Virus record (IMG/VR): IMGVR_UViG_3300042908_001243
Location: 1 to 33,548 of that record
Source of the DNA: a virus
Length of the DNA: 33,548 nt
Strand: one strand, 5' to 3'
Of this stretch, positions 13,639 to 20,399 are shown in pieces. Numbering within the stretch: the first letter of the stretch is position 1; each line of letters starts with the position of its first letter. Position numbers and translations under genes: made by a program. Under the pieces are notes generated by a model. The model made no database searches. It saw only the letters and a list, made by a program, of their open reading frames with translations, and was not told the origin of the DNA.

Positions 13639-13955
13639 CTGACCAAATCCCTAGCTCCCTAGAAACAACGAAGCTACCCCCTGATGGACTGCGAGAACAA
13701 AAGGGGTTTCCAGAACCGGATTTAGCTTTGTTGAAATTTTAGGGTTGAAACCAACAATTTATTGAAACGGGAGAAATTGCCTATAGAAACGAAAACGGTC
13801 TGATTGTAGATACCACCAATTTACTTGTCTAAAAGCCGGGGCGAAGTTTCAAGTCTTCCCCTTGGTTTTCTTAAAAAAATTGACTTCAGCCTAACTACAA
13901 AAAGCAAAAAGTCAAGAGTCTTAAACCCATCAAGGGTAAAAAACCCTCGTAACCT
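13639..13955. other. Intergenic region between regulator and replication module; no gene seen
   Basis: Both strands lack a convincing gene over this stretch. A hairpin GGGG-c-GAAG / CTTC-CCC (13838-13861) followed by TTGGTTTTC looks like a weak plus-strand terminator. Repeated TTGAAAC words occur near 13745 and 13766, and ATTGCCTAT, a nonamer shared with the CRISPR repeat, near 13780. The region separates divergent transcription units and may hold the rightward promoter, which I could not place. Confidence 0.4.
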
Positions 13956-14129
13956 ATGAATTTTCAAATATTAGTCGGTGTCGGATTAATTATTGTGCTT
14001 TCTTCTACCTGTTTGCTTGAGTTTATAAATCGTGGAAGTGTGAAAGTCCCCACTCAGGTACTAGCAGAAGAAACAGGTACAAATACCTCTACCGAAGACG
14101 TTAATCGTGGTAGTGGACGCAGAGATTAA
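13956..14129 (+). CDS. Small membrane or secreted protein, 57 aa
   Basis: Begins MNFQILVGVGLIIVLSSTCLL, a membrane helix or lipoprotein-like signal, followed by a polar tail rich in Thr, Gly and Arg (ETGTNTSTEDVNRGSGRRD). It is the first gene before the replication module. It has no clear ribosome-binding site. Role unknown. Confidence 0.45.
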   Translation: MNFQILVGVGLIIVLSSTCLLEFINRGSVKVPTQVLAEETGTNTSTEDVNRGSGRRD

Positions 14130-14158
14130 AGACTAACTAACAAGGAAAAGAAACACTC

Positions 14159-14434
14159 ATGATTGAGATACCTATTCAAATTGACGATATGCCCATATCC
14201 CCTGAAGCGTTTCGGGTATATGTTGCGATTGCTCGCAGTGTGGCTGAATATCAAGAATTTCCATCAATTGATCGCATTGCCGCCCGGTGTTTTAACAAAA
14301 AGTATGCAGCAGGAAAAACCCATGCAAGATTGGCTTTGCGAGAGCTTATTCGACTGGGATTAATTCAATCCGATGAAAGTGGAAGCTACAGAGTGTCACG
14401 CCCTGGTGAGTGGGAAATGGAAGGTGCCGCGTGA
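14159..14434 (+). CDS. Winged-helix replication-module protein, 91 aa
   Basis: The whole protein is one winged helix: SPEAFRVYVAIARSVAEYQEFPSIDRIAARC, AGKTHARLALRELIRLGLIQ, then the wing SGSYRVSRPGEW. It is paralogous to the N-terminal domain of the next protein (SSDAFRIYFHIVRRVGK, IKAIKAVKELITLNLIEV), so the pair looks like a tandem duplication. This fold is used by phage and plasmid initiators to bind iterons. AAGGAAAAG precedes the ATG. The next gene starts at a GTG overlapping this stop (GTGA at 14431), so the two are coupled. It may be an autoregulator or accessory origin-binding factor. Confidence 0.65.
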   Translation: MIEIPIQIDDMPISPEAFRVYVAIARSVAEYQEFPSIDRIAARCFNKKYAAGKTHARLALRELIRLGLIQSDESGSYRVSRPGEWEMEGAA

Positions 14435-15465
14435 CACAGATAAAAGACACTATTTCTGACAGAAGAAAATCCCCTGCTGTTTGGTTGTCGGTTGCTGTTG
14501 ATGATATCCGAATGTCATCCGATGCTTTTCGGATCTACTTCCACATCGTTCGGCGGGTTGGAAAAAATGAAAAAGCATGGCCGTCTTATCGTTCAATGGG
14601 GACTCACTGCTTCCCTGAATTAAAAGAAGATAGCGCACGGATAAAGGCAATTAAGGCGGTCAAAGAATTGATCACACTCAACTTAATCGAAGTCGAGAAA
14701 AACCAGACAGCGACGGGATTTCATTCCAATAATTACTACCTAACAGATGACTCGGAATGGAAGATACCTAGTAGCCCCACGCTACCACCTAGTAGCCCCA
14801 CGCTACCACCCCCTAGTAGCCCCACGCTACCACCTAGTAGCCCCACGCTACCTATAAGTGATCTTCAATATAAGGATTTCAAAGTTATTAAGGATTCTCA
14901 AGAAAAGATCCCCCCTACCCCCCAAGGGGAATCGGAGTGGGGGGGGATTCCAAACGAAACCGTTTTAGTTTCAAACGAAGACCACGGACAAGAGGGTACA
15001 GAGGACTTGACTCCTCACCAAAGCCCAGAACAAGACCCACCTGTTAAAAACCATCTTCCTACTCCTGAGATCAAACATCCCGCCGCCGTCGAGTTCGATT
15101 CTCGTTTTTTGCCAACGGACACAACCGCAGACAACATGAACACCTGGAACGCAATTATCAAAACCGGAGCCATGCGCGGCGAACGTTCCCCCGACCCTGA
15201 ATTTTTGGAATATTACCGGGTGCTGTTAAGCAAATGCACCCATTACAGAGGGAAGGATTGCAACTCTAACCACGCCAAATCTTCCCTAGCTCAGAAGTGG
15301 AAATCCGAACCGCTAAAAATTCTTGCCGATGCCGAAAGTTGGCTCAAAGCAAAAGCCAAGTTTAGCGGTGGCAAATCAACTCAGACCCGAAACATTGACG
15401 AGCTTTCTAAGGATGAACGCCTCGCCATCCTTAGAGCCAAACGCGAACAAAAATTAGGAGCTTAA
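14431..15465 (+). CDS. Lambda O-like replication initiator with iterons inside the gene
   Basis: 344 residues from the GTG at 14431, which overlaps the previous stop and follows GGAAGG. The N-terminal 100 residues are a winged helix (MSSDAFRIYFHIVRR to NLIEVEKNQTATGFHSNNYYLT). A linker with four copies of SSPTLPP follows; its DNA is a four-unit 21-bp tandem repeat (14767-14853). The C-terminal 130 residues (WNAIIKTGAMRGERSPDPEFLEYYRVLLSKC to RNIDELSKDERLAILRAKREQKLGA) are helical and basic and may bind the loader or helicase. The order initiator, loader, DnaB and the position of the repeats match lambdoid replication modules. Initiator function is inferred from fold and context. Confidence 0.7.
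   Translation: MTQIKDTISDRRKSPAVWLSVAVDDIRMSSDAFRIYFHIVRRVGKNEKAWPSYRSMGTHCFPELKEDSARIKAIKAVKELITLNLIEVEKNQTATGFHSNNYYLTDDSEWKIPSSPTLPPSSPTLPPPSSPTLPPSSPTLPISDLQYKDFKVIKDSQEKIPPTPQGESEWGGIPNETVLVSNEDHGQEGTEDLTPHQSPEQDPPVKNHLPTPEIKHPAAVEFDSRFLPTDTTADNMNTWNAIIKTGAMRGERSPDPEFLEYYRVLLSKCTHYRGKDCNSNHAKSSLAQKWKSEPLKILADAESWLKAKAKFSGGKSTQTRNIDELSKDERLAILRAKREQKLGA
14767..14853 (+). repeat. Four 21-bp iterons, candidate replication origin
   Basis: Units begin CCTAGTAGCCCCACGCTACC at 14767, 14788, 14812 and 14833. Units 2 and 3 are separated by three extra C residues, which keeps the reading frame; the last base of unit 4 differs. Each unit contains GTAGC-CCCAC-GCTAC, a small inverted repeat. AT-rich DNA follows at about 14854-14900. 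The 21-bp period is two helical turns. Confidence 0.65.
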
Positions 15466-15467
15466 CC

Positions 15468-16058
15468 ATGACCGAGCTTAACGATGAAATCTTTGATCAG
15501 GGAATTGAAAACCTGAAAGAAAACTTTCCCGACGCGATTTTTACACAACTCAAGTATGAGATTTGGTTTGACAAACTCAGTCAAGAGTTATCGGCAGAAG
15601 AATTTGAGATGGCAATTATGGAGGCGATTTTCAATCTTAGACAATGCCCCACGGGTAAAGAGCTTGTAAACCTCGTTAAAGAGTCCGACCGTGAATTGGT
15701 ATCTAATTGTTGGTCGAGATGCCTAGAATCGCTCGCTAACCGCCTCCCGTTAAATAATTTGGATGATGCTACCCAGTACGCAATTTTCAAACTCGGTGGG
15801 ATATCTCACCTCGGATCGATTGAAAGTACCCAACTGCAATACCTGAGCAACGATTTCAAGATCCACTGGCAAGCCTACCGAAAATCCCCGCGAGAATTTG
15901 AGCGCCCAGTGCAAATCATTCCCCCTGAGCAACGGGAATTCAAACCCGATGGAAAAAAACCGCAGCTTTCAGAGGAACAACGGGTAAAAAATCAGGAATT
16001 TCTAAATAACCTGATCGCCACAAAAATGAGTAAAAACTTAAACGGAGCGAAACAGTAA
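15468..16058 (+). CDS. Helicase-loader-like protein (phage P/G39P-like role), 196 aa
   Basis: It starts two bases after the initiator and ends two bases before dnaB. The N-terminal domain (AIFTQLKYEIWFDKLSQELSAEEFEMAIMEAIFNLRQCPTGKELVNLV) has the pattern of phage helicase-loader N-domains: a helix with W-x-x-x-L, then a helix pair and a P-T-x-x-E/D-L turn. The C-terminus is disordered and basic (PEQREFKPDGKKPQLSEEQRVKNQEFLNNL). It has no AAA+ motif, so it would load the ring mechanically rather than by ATP hydrolysis. Assignment rests on position and weak sequence pattern. Confidence 0.55.
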   Translation: MTELNDEIFDQGIENLKENFPDAIFTQLKYEIWFDKLSQELSAEEFEMAIMEAIFNLRQCPTGKELVNLVKESDRELVSNCWSRCLESLANRLPLNNLDDATQYAIFKLGGISHLGSIESTQLQYLSNDFKIHWQAYRKSPREFERPVQIIPPEQREFKPDGKKPQLSEEQRVKNQEFLNNLIATKMSKNLNGAKQ

Positions 16059-16060
16059 TC

Positions 16061-17359
16061 ATGAAAAATGTCGAGGCAGAACAAGCCGTTTTAGGGGGGA
16101 TTCTATTAGACCCAGAAGCCATTGGTCGAGTTGCAGAAATGTTGCAACCTGAATCATTCTCCCTGCGATCGCATCAAACGATTTACAAAGCAGTATTAAC
16201 CCTGCATTCCCAAGGAAAACCCACGGATTTGATGACCGTTACATTTTGGTTGGCAGATCAGAAATTACTCGAACAAGTGGGAGGACAATTAGGATTAACT
16301 CAACTCGTAGATCGGACGGTTTCAGCAGTCAACATTGATCAATATGCCAAACTAATTCTTGACAAAAAAACCCGTCGCGATCTAGTATCTTCCGCTTATA
16401 AGATTATTGAGTTAGCAGAAGATACCAGTCAAGAATTAGAAACTGTAATTCAAAAATCAGAAGAACAAATTGCCAATATTTCCCAGGGCAAATCCTCAGA
16501 GGATTTAGTTTCAATTGGTGAAACCCTGATTGATACCTTTCAGGAAATTGAAGATCGGAGTGAAAGCAAAATTCCCCCCGGTGTTCCCTGCGGTTTCTAT
16601 GATTTAGATGCAATGACAGGAGGTTTTCAACGTTCAGATTTAATTATTGTGGCTGGTAGGCCGTCAATGGGAAAAACAGCCTTAGCAGTCCAGTTTGGTT
16701 TTAAGATTGCTAAAAAAGGATTACCCGTTGCGGTGTTCAGTTTAGAAATGTCCAAAGGTCAGTTAGTCCAACGACTTTTAGCAGGGGAAGCAAAAATCGA
16801 AAGCACGCGGCTGCGGTCGGGAAATATTCAGCAAGATGAGTGGGAGCCGTTAACAGAGGCGATTAGTAAGTTAGCAGAATTGCCGATTTTTATTGACGAT
16901 ACCTCGAACCCTACTGTCAATGAAATTAAGAAAAAAGCTCAAAAACTGCAAGCCGAAAACGATGGAAAATTGGGCTTAATCCTAATAGATTATCTGCAAT
17001 TAATGGATGGTGGTAGCGAGAATCGGGTGCAGGAATTGTCAAGAATTACACGGGGATTAAAGGGAATGGCAAAGGACTTAAACGTCCCTGTTATTGTCTT
17101 ATCTCAGTTAAATCGAAGTGTTGAGCAACGCACTAATAAACGCCCAATGATGTCCGACTTGAGAGAATCGGGATCAACGGAACAGGACGCGGATTTAATA
17201 ATGATGATTTACCGAGATGATTACTACAATCCCAACAGTTCAGAAGCCGGGGTAGCTGAAATCATTTTAACCAAACATCGCAACGGCCCCACCGGAACGG
17301 TTAAGTTATTATTTGATTCCCAGTTTACTCAGTTTAAAAATATGGCGAGGTCAAGATAG
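16061..17359 (+). CDS. dnaB: Replicative DNA helicase DnaB
   Basis: 432 residues, normal length, no intein. The N-terminal domain (EAEQAVLGGILLDPEAIGRVAEML, residues 5-28) is followed by the linker and the RecA-like domain. Walker A is AGRPSMGKTAL at 198-208, Walker B is LGLILIDYLQLM, and QLNRSVEQR and SDLRESGSTEQDADLIMMIYR are the usual DnaB motifs. It unwinds the element's replication fork 5' to 3' as a hexamer. It is the third gene of the initiator-loader-helicase series with two-base gaps, so it is probably recruited specifically to the iteron origin in the initiator gene. Carrying a full DnaB suggests replication independent of the host helicase. Confidence 0.95.
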   Translation: MKNVEAEQAVLGGILLDPEAIGRVAEMLQPESFSLRSHQTIYKAVLTLHSQGKPTDLMTVTFWLADQKLLEQVGGQLGLTQLVDRTVSAVNIDQYAKLILDKKTRRDLVSSAYKIIELAEDTSQELETVIQKSEEQIANISQGKSSEDLVSIGETLIDTFQEIEDRSESKIPPGVPCGFYDLDAMTGGFQRSDLIIVAGRPSMGKTALAVQFGFKIAKKGLPVAVFSLEMSKGQLVQRLLAGEAKIESTRLRSGNIQQDEWEPLTEAISKLAELPIFIDDTSNPTVNEIKKKAQKLQAENDGKLGLILIDYLQLMDGGSENRVQELSRITRGLKGMAKDLNVPVIVLSQLNRSVEQRTNKRPMMSDLRESGSTEQDADLIMMIYRDDYYNPNSSEAGVAEIILTKHRNGPTGTVKLLFDSQFTQFKNMARSR

Positions 17360-17388
17360 AAACCCACTAATTATCAAGGAGTTTGAGA

Positions 17389-18009
17389 ATGCTAGAAAAT
17401 TACAAGAACACATGGACAGAAGCTGAGATAGAACAACTTCTACTTTTAAAAGACAGCAAAAAAACTCATGCGCAGATTGCTGAAATTTTAGGGAGAACAA
17501 AAGCATCTATTGATATCAAATATTCAAAGGTTAGAAACAACCTAAAGGAATCAAGTTGGATATGGACACACGAGGAAACTGAAACCTTGATAGCACTAGC
17601 AGAAACTTTACCGTTCACCCAATTAGTTATTCGATATAATCAACTAGCCGTTAAAAAAGGCTATCAAGAGCGAACAATATTATCCGTTCAAAATAAGTTA
17701 TTAAATCTCGGACAAAGCCTAAGACCTAACAGTGGTTGGTATGGAGCCACGGCAGTTTTTATAGGACTAGGATTTTCAAGAGAAAGGATTCGTGGATGGA
17801 TAAATAACGGGCTAAAACATCACTCTGAAGGCACAAGACAGTTTTACATTCGGAATGATCATTTAGTGGAATACATCCTCTCGCATCCTGATTGTTTAAA
17901 CGGAATCTCAGACGATGGGGTTCGTTGGTTTATTGCTTTATTAAATGAAGACAGGGAGATGAAAAAACGTGATGGTAGACCAGAATCCGCCCGTTCATTA
18001 ACCGCTTAA
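17389..18009 (+). CDS. SANT/Myb-like DNA-binding protein, 206 aa
   Basis: Starts at the ATG 17389, eight bases after AAGGAG; the TTG two codons earlier is too close. Residues 5-50 (KNTWTEAEIEQLLLLKDSKKTHAQIAEILGRTKASIDIKYSKV) are a Myb/SANT-type three-helix motif with its Trp at W9. Residues 55-100 (WIWTHEETETLIALAETLPFTQLVIRYNQL) look like a second copy, and the C-terminal part (GLGFSRERIRGWINNGL) a third helix-turn-helix region. It likely binds DNA as a regulator of the replication genes or late genes. The family occurs in cyanobacterial mobile elements; function unknown. Confidence 0.65.
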   Translation: MLENYKNTWTEAEIEQLLLLKDSKKTHAQIAEILGRTKASIDIKYSKVRNNLKESSWIWTHEETETLIALAETLPFTQLVIRYNQLAVKKGYQERTILSVQNKLLNLGQSLRPNSGWYGATAVFIGLGFSRERIRGWINNGLKHHSEGTRQFYIRNDHLVEYILSHPDCLNGISDDGVRWFIALLNEDREMKKRDGRPESARSLTA

Positions 18010-18064
18010 TCTTGACCGCGCCCTTGATTGATTAATTCCATTAAACCCAACAAAGGAGATTGAC

Positions 18065-18637
18065 ATGACCGTAACAACCAAGATATTTGAAAGAGTTTTA
18101 AAAGTTGGTGAGTGGGTAGAGATTGACCCACATAAACACCGCCCATCTTATCTAATAAGAGGTACAGCATGGCGAGTTGAAAGTTTCAATGTATTAAAAC
18201 AAACCTGTCAAGTAACTAACTGTAAAGAGGGAAGTTGGCACAGATCAGAAACCCTAGACTTTGAGGAGATTTCCGACTCATCCCCATTCAAAAAAACTGA
18301 TATTGTGCAATTAAAAAAGGATAGCCGTTACATCGGACGGGTGATTATGTGCCGGGGGAATAAAATCAAAATTCAGTGGGCGAAAGGATTGGCAGAATCC
18401 TTAGACTCGGACAAGATAAAACTATTTATTCAGATGGTCAAAGGGGAACAAATCCCCCTCGGAAATTACGCTTTCCAGAAAGGCGATCATGTCAAAACTA
18501 CAGACAAGAATTTTGGCAATGTAATCCTCACTGTAAAAGAATGCTTACCCTCTGGAATGGTGATGTTGAGTTCATCAAACGATCCTAATTTACTACTCCC
18601 CGGGTGTGGCTTAACAGTTGTTGAGGAGGGTTTCTAA
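18065..18637 (+). CDS. Hypothetical beta-rich protein, 190 aa
   Basis: Not recognised. It is strongly beta-structured, with two barrel-like modules: FKKTDIVQLKKDSRYIGRVIMCRGNKIKIQWAKGL and FQKGDHVKTTDKNFGNVILTVKECLPSGMVML. Both resemble KOW/SH3-type folds that bind nucleic acid or protein. It ends on the ATG of the methyltransferase gene (TAATG at 18637), so they are coupled. It may be a partner or DNA-targeting subunit of the methyltransferase. GGAG lies six bases before the ATG. Confidence 0.55.
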   Translation: MTVTTKIFERVLKVGEWVEIDPHKHRPSYLIRGTAWRVESFNVLKQTCQVTNCKEGSWHRSETLDFEEISDSSPFKKTDIVQLKKDSRYIGRVIMCRGNKIKIQWAKGLAESLDSDKIKLFIQMVKGEQIPLGNYAFQKGDHVKTTDKNFGNVILTVKECLPSGMVMLSSSNDPNLLLPGCGLTVVEEGF

Positions 18638-19671
18638 TGCCAACATTCGCAACATTATTCATGGGCGGAGGCGGTGCAGATTTGGGGTTAGAAGCCGCGG
18701 GTTTTGAGTCCATTTGGGGGATCGAACGAGATCCTAAAATTGCAGAAGTAGCACGATTAAATTTCCCCAATACCAAAGTATTCAACTCTTGTGTTGGTGA
18801 AATTCGCACTCATCTCATGGAGCGGGTTGATCTACTTTGGATGAGTCCCCCCTGCCAACAATACAGCAATGCACGGCGGGGTGATATTCCTGACCATAAA
18901 GATAAAGATGCGGGGCTTTATTGCTGTGATTATATTGCCATATTATCCCCTCGATGGGTGGTTCTCGAAAACGTCCCAGGATATGCAAAATCACCAACTT
19001 TTGAGGCGATATTGCGATCGCTAATTGATTGTGGATATCGCTATCATTGGTTAATTTTAGACGCGGCGGATCACGGGGTTCCGCAAAACCGGAAACGGTT
19101 GATTATGTGGGCAGTTAAAAATTCAGAACCCCTCCCTTATTTTCCTGAATCAAAACCTAAAAAGGGATGGTATCAAGCCATTAGTGATTTAATCCCAGAA
19201 ATGCAGGATTGTGAGCTTGCGGACTGGCAGATTAAGCGATTGAATGAATTGGGATATTTGCCAGAAAAAGCCTTGATTGATATTGGTAAACAACTCATTA
19301 GACAGGCTACAGTTCGGGAGTCAAACGATCCAAGTTTTACTATCGTAGGGGGTCACTGTAATTCCCATTCTCCCATCCTATTAATCCCCCGTGCGGGAGC
19401 CTGTATTAAGAACATTTTACCGACTCCACAAAACAAGCCTTGTCCAACAATTCGAGCTATGGCGGGTGTTTCGACCCATTGGGCGGACATCGTACAGGGA
19501 AGTCAAATCAAACGGATTAGTCAAAAAGCGACGGCACGGCTGCAAACTTTTCCCGATGATTACAAATTCCCAGAATCCAAATCTTTAGCCCAACAAATCA
19601 TCGGGAATGCCGTCCCCCCGTTGTTGGCCAAAGAGCTAGGTCTGGCAATCTTAAAATCAATTAACTATTAA
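18637..19671 (+). CDS. DNA (cytosine-5) methyltransferase
   Basis: 344 residues, a compact C5 methyltransferase. Motif I is FMGGGGADLGLEAAGF (residues 8-23), motif II has WGIERDPK, motif IV is MSPPCQQYS with the catalytic Cys73, motif VI is VVLENVPG, motif VIII is QNRKRL, motif IX RESNDPSFTIVGG and motif X QQIIGNAVPP. The target-recognition region between VIII and IX is short, so the recognition site is probably simple. No cognate endonuclease lies nearby, so it is likely a solitary modification enzyme that protects the element from host restriction or sets gene expression. Recognition sequence unknown. Confidence 0.92.
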   Translation: MPTFATLFMGGGGADLGLEAAGFESIWGIERDPKIAEVARLNFPNTKVFNSCVGEIRTHLMERVDLLWMSPPCQQYSNARRGDIPDHKDKDAGLYCCDYIAILSPRWVVLENVPGYAKSPTFEAILRSLIDCGYRYHWLILDAADHGVPQNRKRLIMWAVKNSEPLPYFPESKPKKGWYQAISDLIPEMQDCELADWQIKRLNELGYLPEKALIDIGKQLIRQATVRESNDPSFTIVGGHCNSHSPILLIPRAGACIKNILPTPQNKPCPTIRAMAGVSTHWADIVQGSQIKRISQKATARLQTFPDDYKFPESKSLAQQIIGNAVPPLLAKELGLAILKSINY

Positions 19672-19673
19672 TT

Positions 19674-20090
19674 ATGAAAACAACTAAAAAAGGATTTCAA
19701 CCCGCCCAAAAAATTCATGCCAACGACCTCCACACATTCTCTTGTGAGTGTCTCTGGTATGATGTAGAAACCGACGAGGAACTTCTATCTGAATTATGGA
19801 CAATTAAACTCGATAAAAGGCGATTCAGAACCGATGTCAGACAGACTATTGTTGCAGGACTAATCTACTGTTTTCTCGAAACACCGGAAGCAATAGAGCG
19901 ACATATTAACAGAGTGTTTTTTTGGAATAACAAATCCCGTGCCTTTGAGCCATTAGGGGCGGTGTCCGACGCTCCGATGACCGGATCTAGTCCAGTTGAT
20001 TTTGAAGCCGATCCGGTGGTGGCTTTTGAGAGATTGAAAGCCCTTTGTGTTGAGATTGAGATTATCAAGGTTGACTCTTATACAGGTTGA
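19674..20090 (+). CDS. Hypothetical protein, 138 aa
   Basis: Not recognised. It begins two bases after the methyltransferase stop. N-terminal half alpha/beta with FSCECLWYDVETDEELLSELWTI; C-terminal part acidic. No motif for an enzyme. It is the last gene of the rightward replication operon; terminators follow. Confidence 0.55.
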   Translation: MKTTKKGFQPAQKIHANDLHTFSCECLWYDVETDEELLSELWTIKLDKRRFRTDVRQTIVAGLIYCFLETPEAIERHINRVFFWNNKSRAFEPLGAVSDAPMTGSSPVDFEADPVVAFERLKALCVEIEIIKVDSYTG

Positions 20091-20095
20091 CTCAT

Positions 20096-20123
20096 CCCCC
20101 GGACATTTCGAGTGTCGCGGGGG
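20096..20123 (+). terminator. GC-rich hairpin after the replication operon
   Basis: CCCCC pairs with GGGGG and GACA with TGTC around a short loop. No T-run, so it may act as an RNA-end stabiliser ahead of the true terminator at 20193. Confidence 0.4.
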
Positions 20124-20192
20124 TATTCCTATAAGTTGAACGTCCCTTTAGTGTAGTCTATTTCGGTTTCAAAAATAGATGGAGTCTACTAA

Positions 20193-20216
20193 AAAGGGGC
20201 CGAAGCCCCTTTAAGT
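20193..20216 (+). terminator. Rho-independent terminator before the Cas12-like gene
   Basis: AAAGGGGC-CGAA-GCCCCTTT, an 8-bp perfect stem with a CGAA tetraloop followed by AAGTT. It isolates the CRISPR locus from the replication operon, so the effector needs its own promoter. Confidence 0.75.
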
Positions 20217-20235
20217 TAATTACCTATTTTTAAAT

Positions 20236-20335
20236 TGCTAACCATATCTGGTTAGAGAATATTCCCTCTTCATCGCCTAATCGTTAATCCTTTCGGCTCC
20301 AAGGGCAGCTTTTGGCTTGCCGATCTAAACGTCGG
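20236..20335 (+). other. Structured intergenic DNA upstream of the effector; no gene
   Basis: No coding region. Hairpins CTAACCA-TATC-TGGTTAG (20238-20255) and CCGA-8 nt-TCGG (20320-20335) are visible, with a GGCA/TGCC pair between them. A guide-RNA scaffold, a leader RNA or simple intergenic structure are all possible. Confidence 0.35.
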
Positions 20336-20354
20336 TGATTCCACTATAGTTGTA

Positions 20355-20360
20355 TATAAT
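20355..20360 (+). promoter_or_regulatory. Minus-10 box of the effector promoter
   Basis: TATAAT at 20355-20360 with a poor -35 about 17 bp upstream. Transcription would begin near 20367, giving a short leader made almost entirely of the antisense repeat at 20379-20398. Confidence 0.6.
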
Positions 20361-20378
20361 GGAAATGTCAATACATAC

Positions 20379-20398
20379 GTTTCAATTTTTTAAATAGG
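20379..20398 (-). repeat. Degenerate CRISPR repeat in antisense orientation over the effector's 5' UTR
   Basis: GTTTCAAT, then five T, then AAATAGG. The reverse complement of the CRISPR repeat is GTTTCAAT, five other bases, AAATAGG, with the same spacing. Similarity continues into the coding start (ATGTCTA against ATCGTCTA). It covers the ribosome-binding region and touches the ATG at 20400. Confidence 0.75.
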
Positions 20399-20399
20399 T

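Noticed and set aside
13740-13795. TTGAAAC words and ATTGCCTAT resembling parts of the CRISPR repeat
   Set aside because: Only a 9-base match plus a 5-base match in the same orientation, with wrong spacing; expected by chance in a window of this size. Not annotated as a repeat.
14450-14650. Minus-strand open frame within the initiator gene
   Set aside because: It lies opposite a strong coding frame, without ribosome-binding site or neighbours in its direction.
18376-18588. Plus-strand alternative frame in the 190-aa gene
   Set aside because: It is nested in a coupled gene with a good ribosome-binding site; the alternative frame has basic low-complexity sequence and no start signal.
18637-19671. 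Restriction-modification system
   Set aside because: Neighbouring genes show no nuclease motif, so the methyltransferase was treated as solitary.
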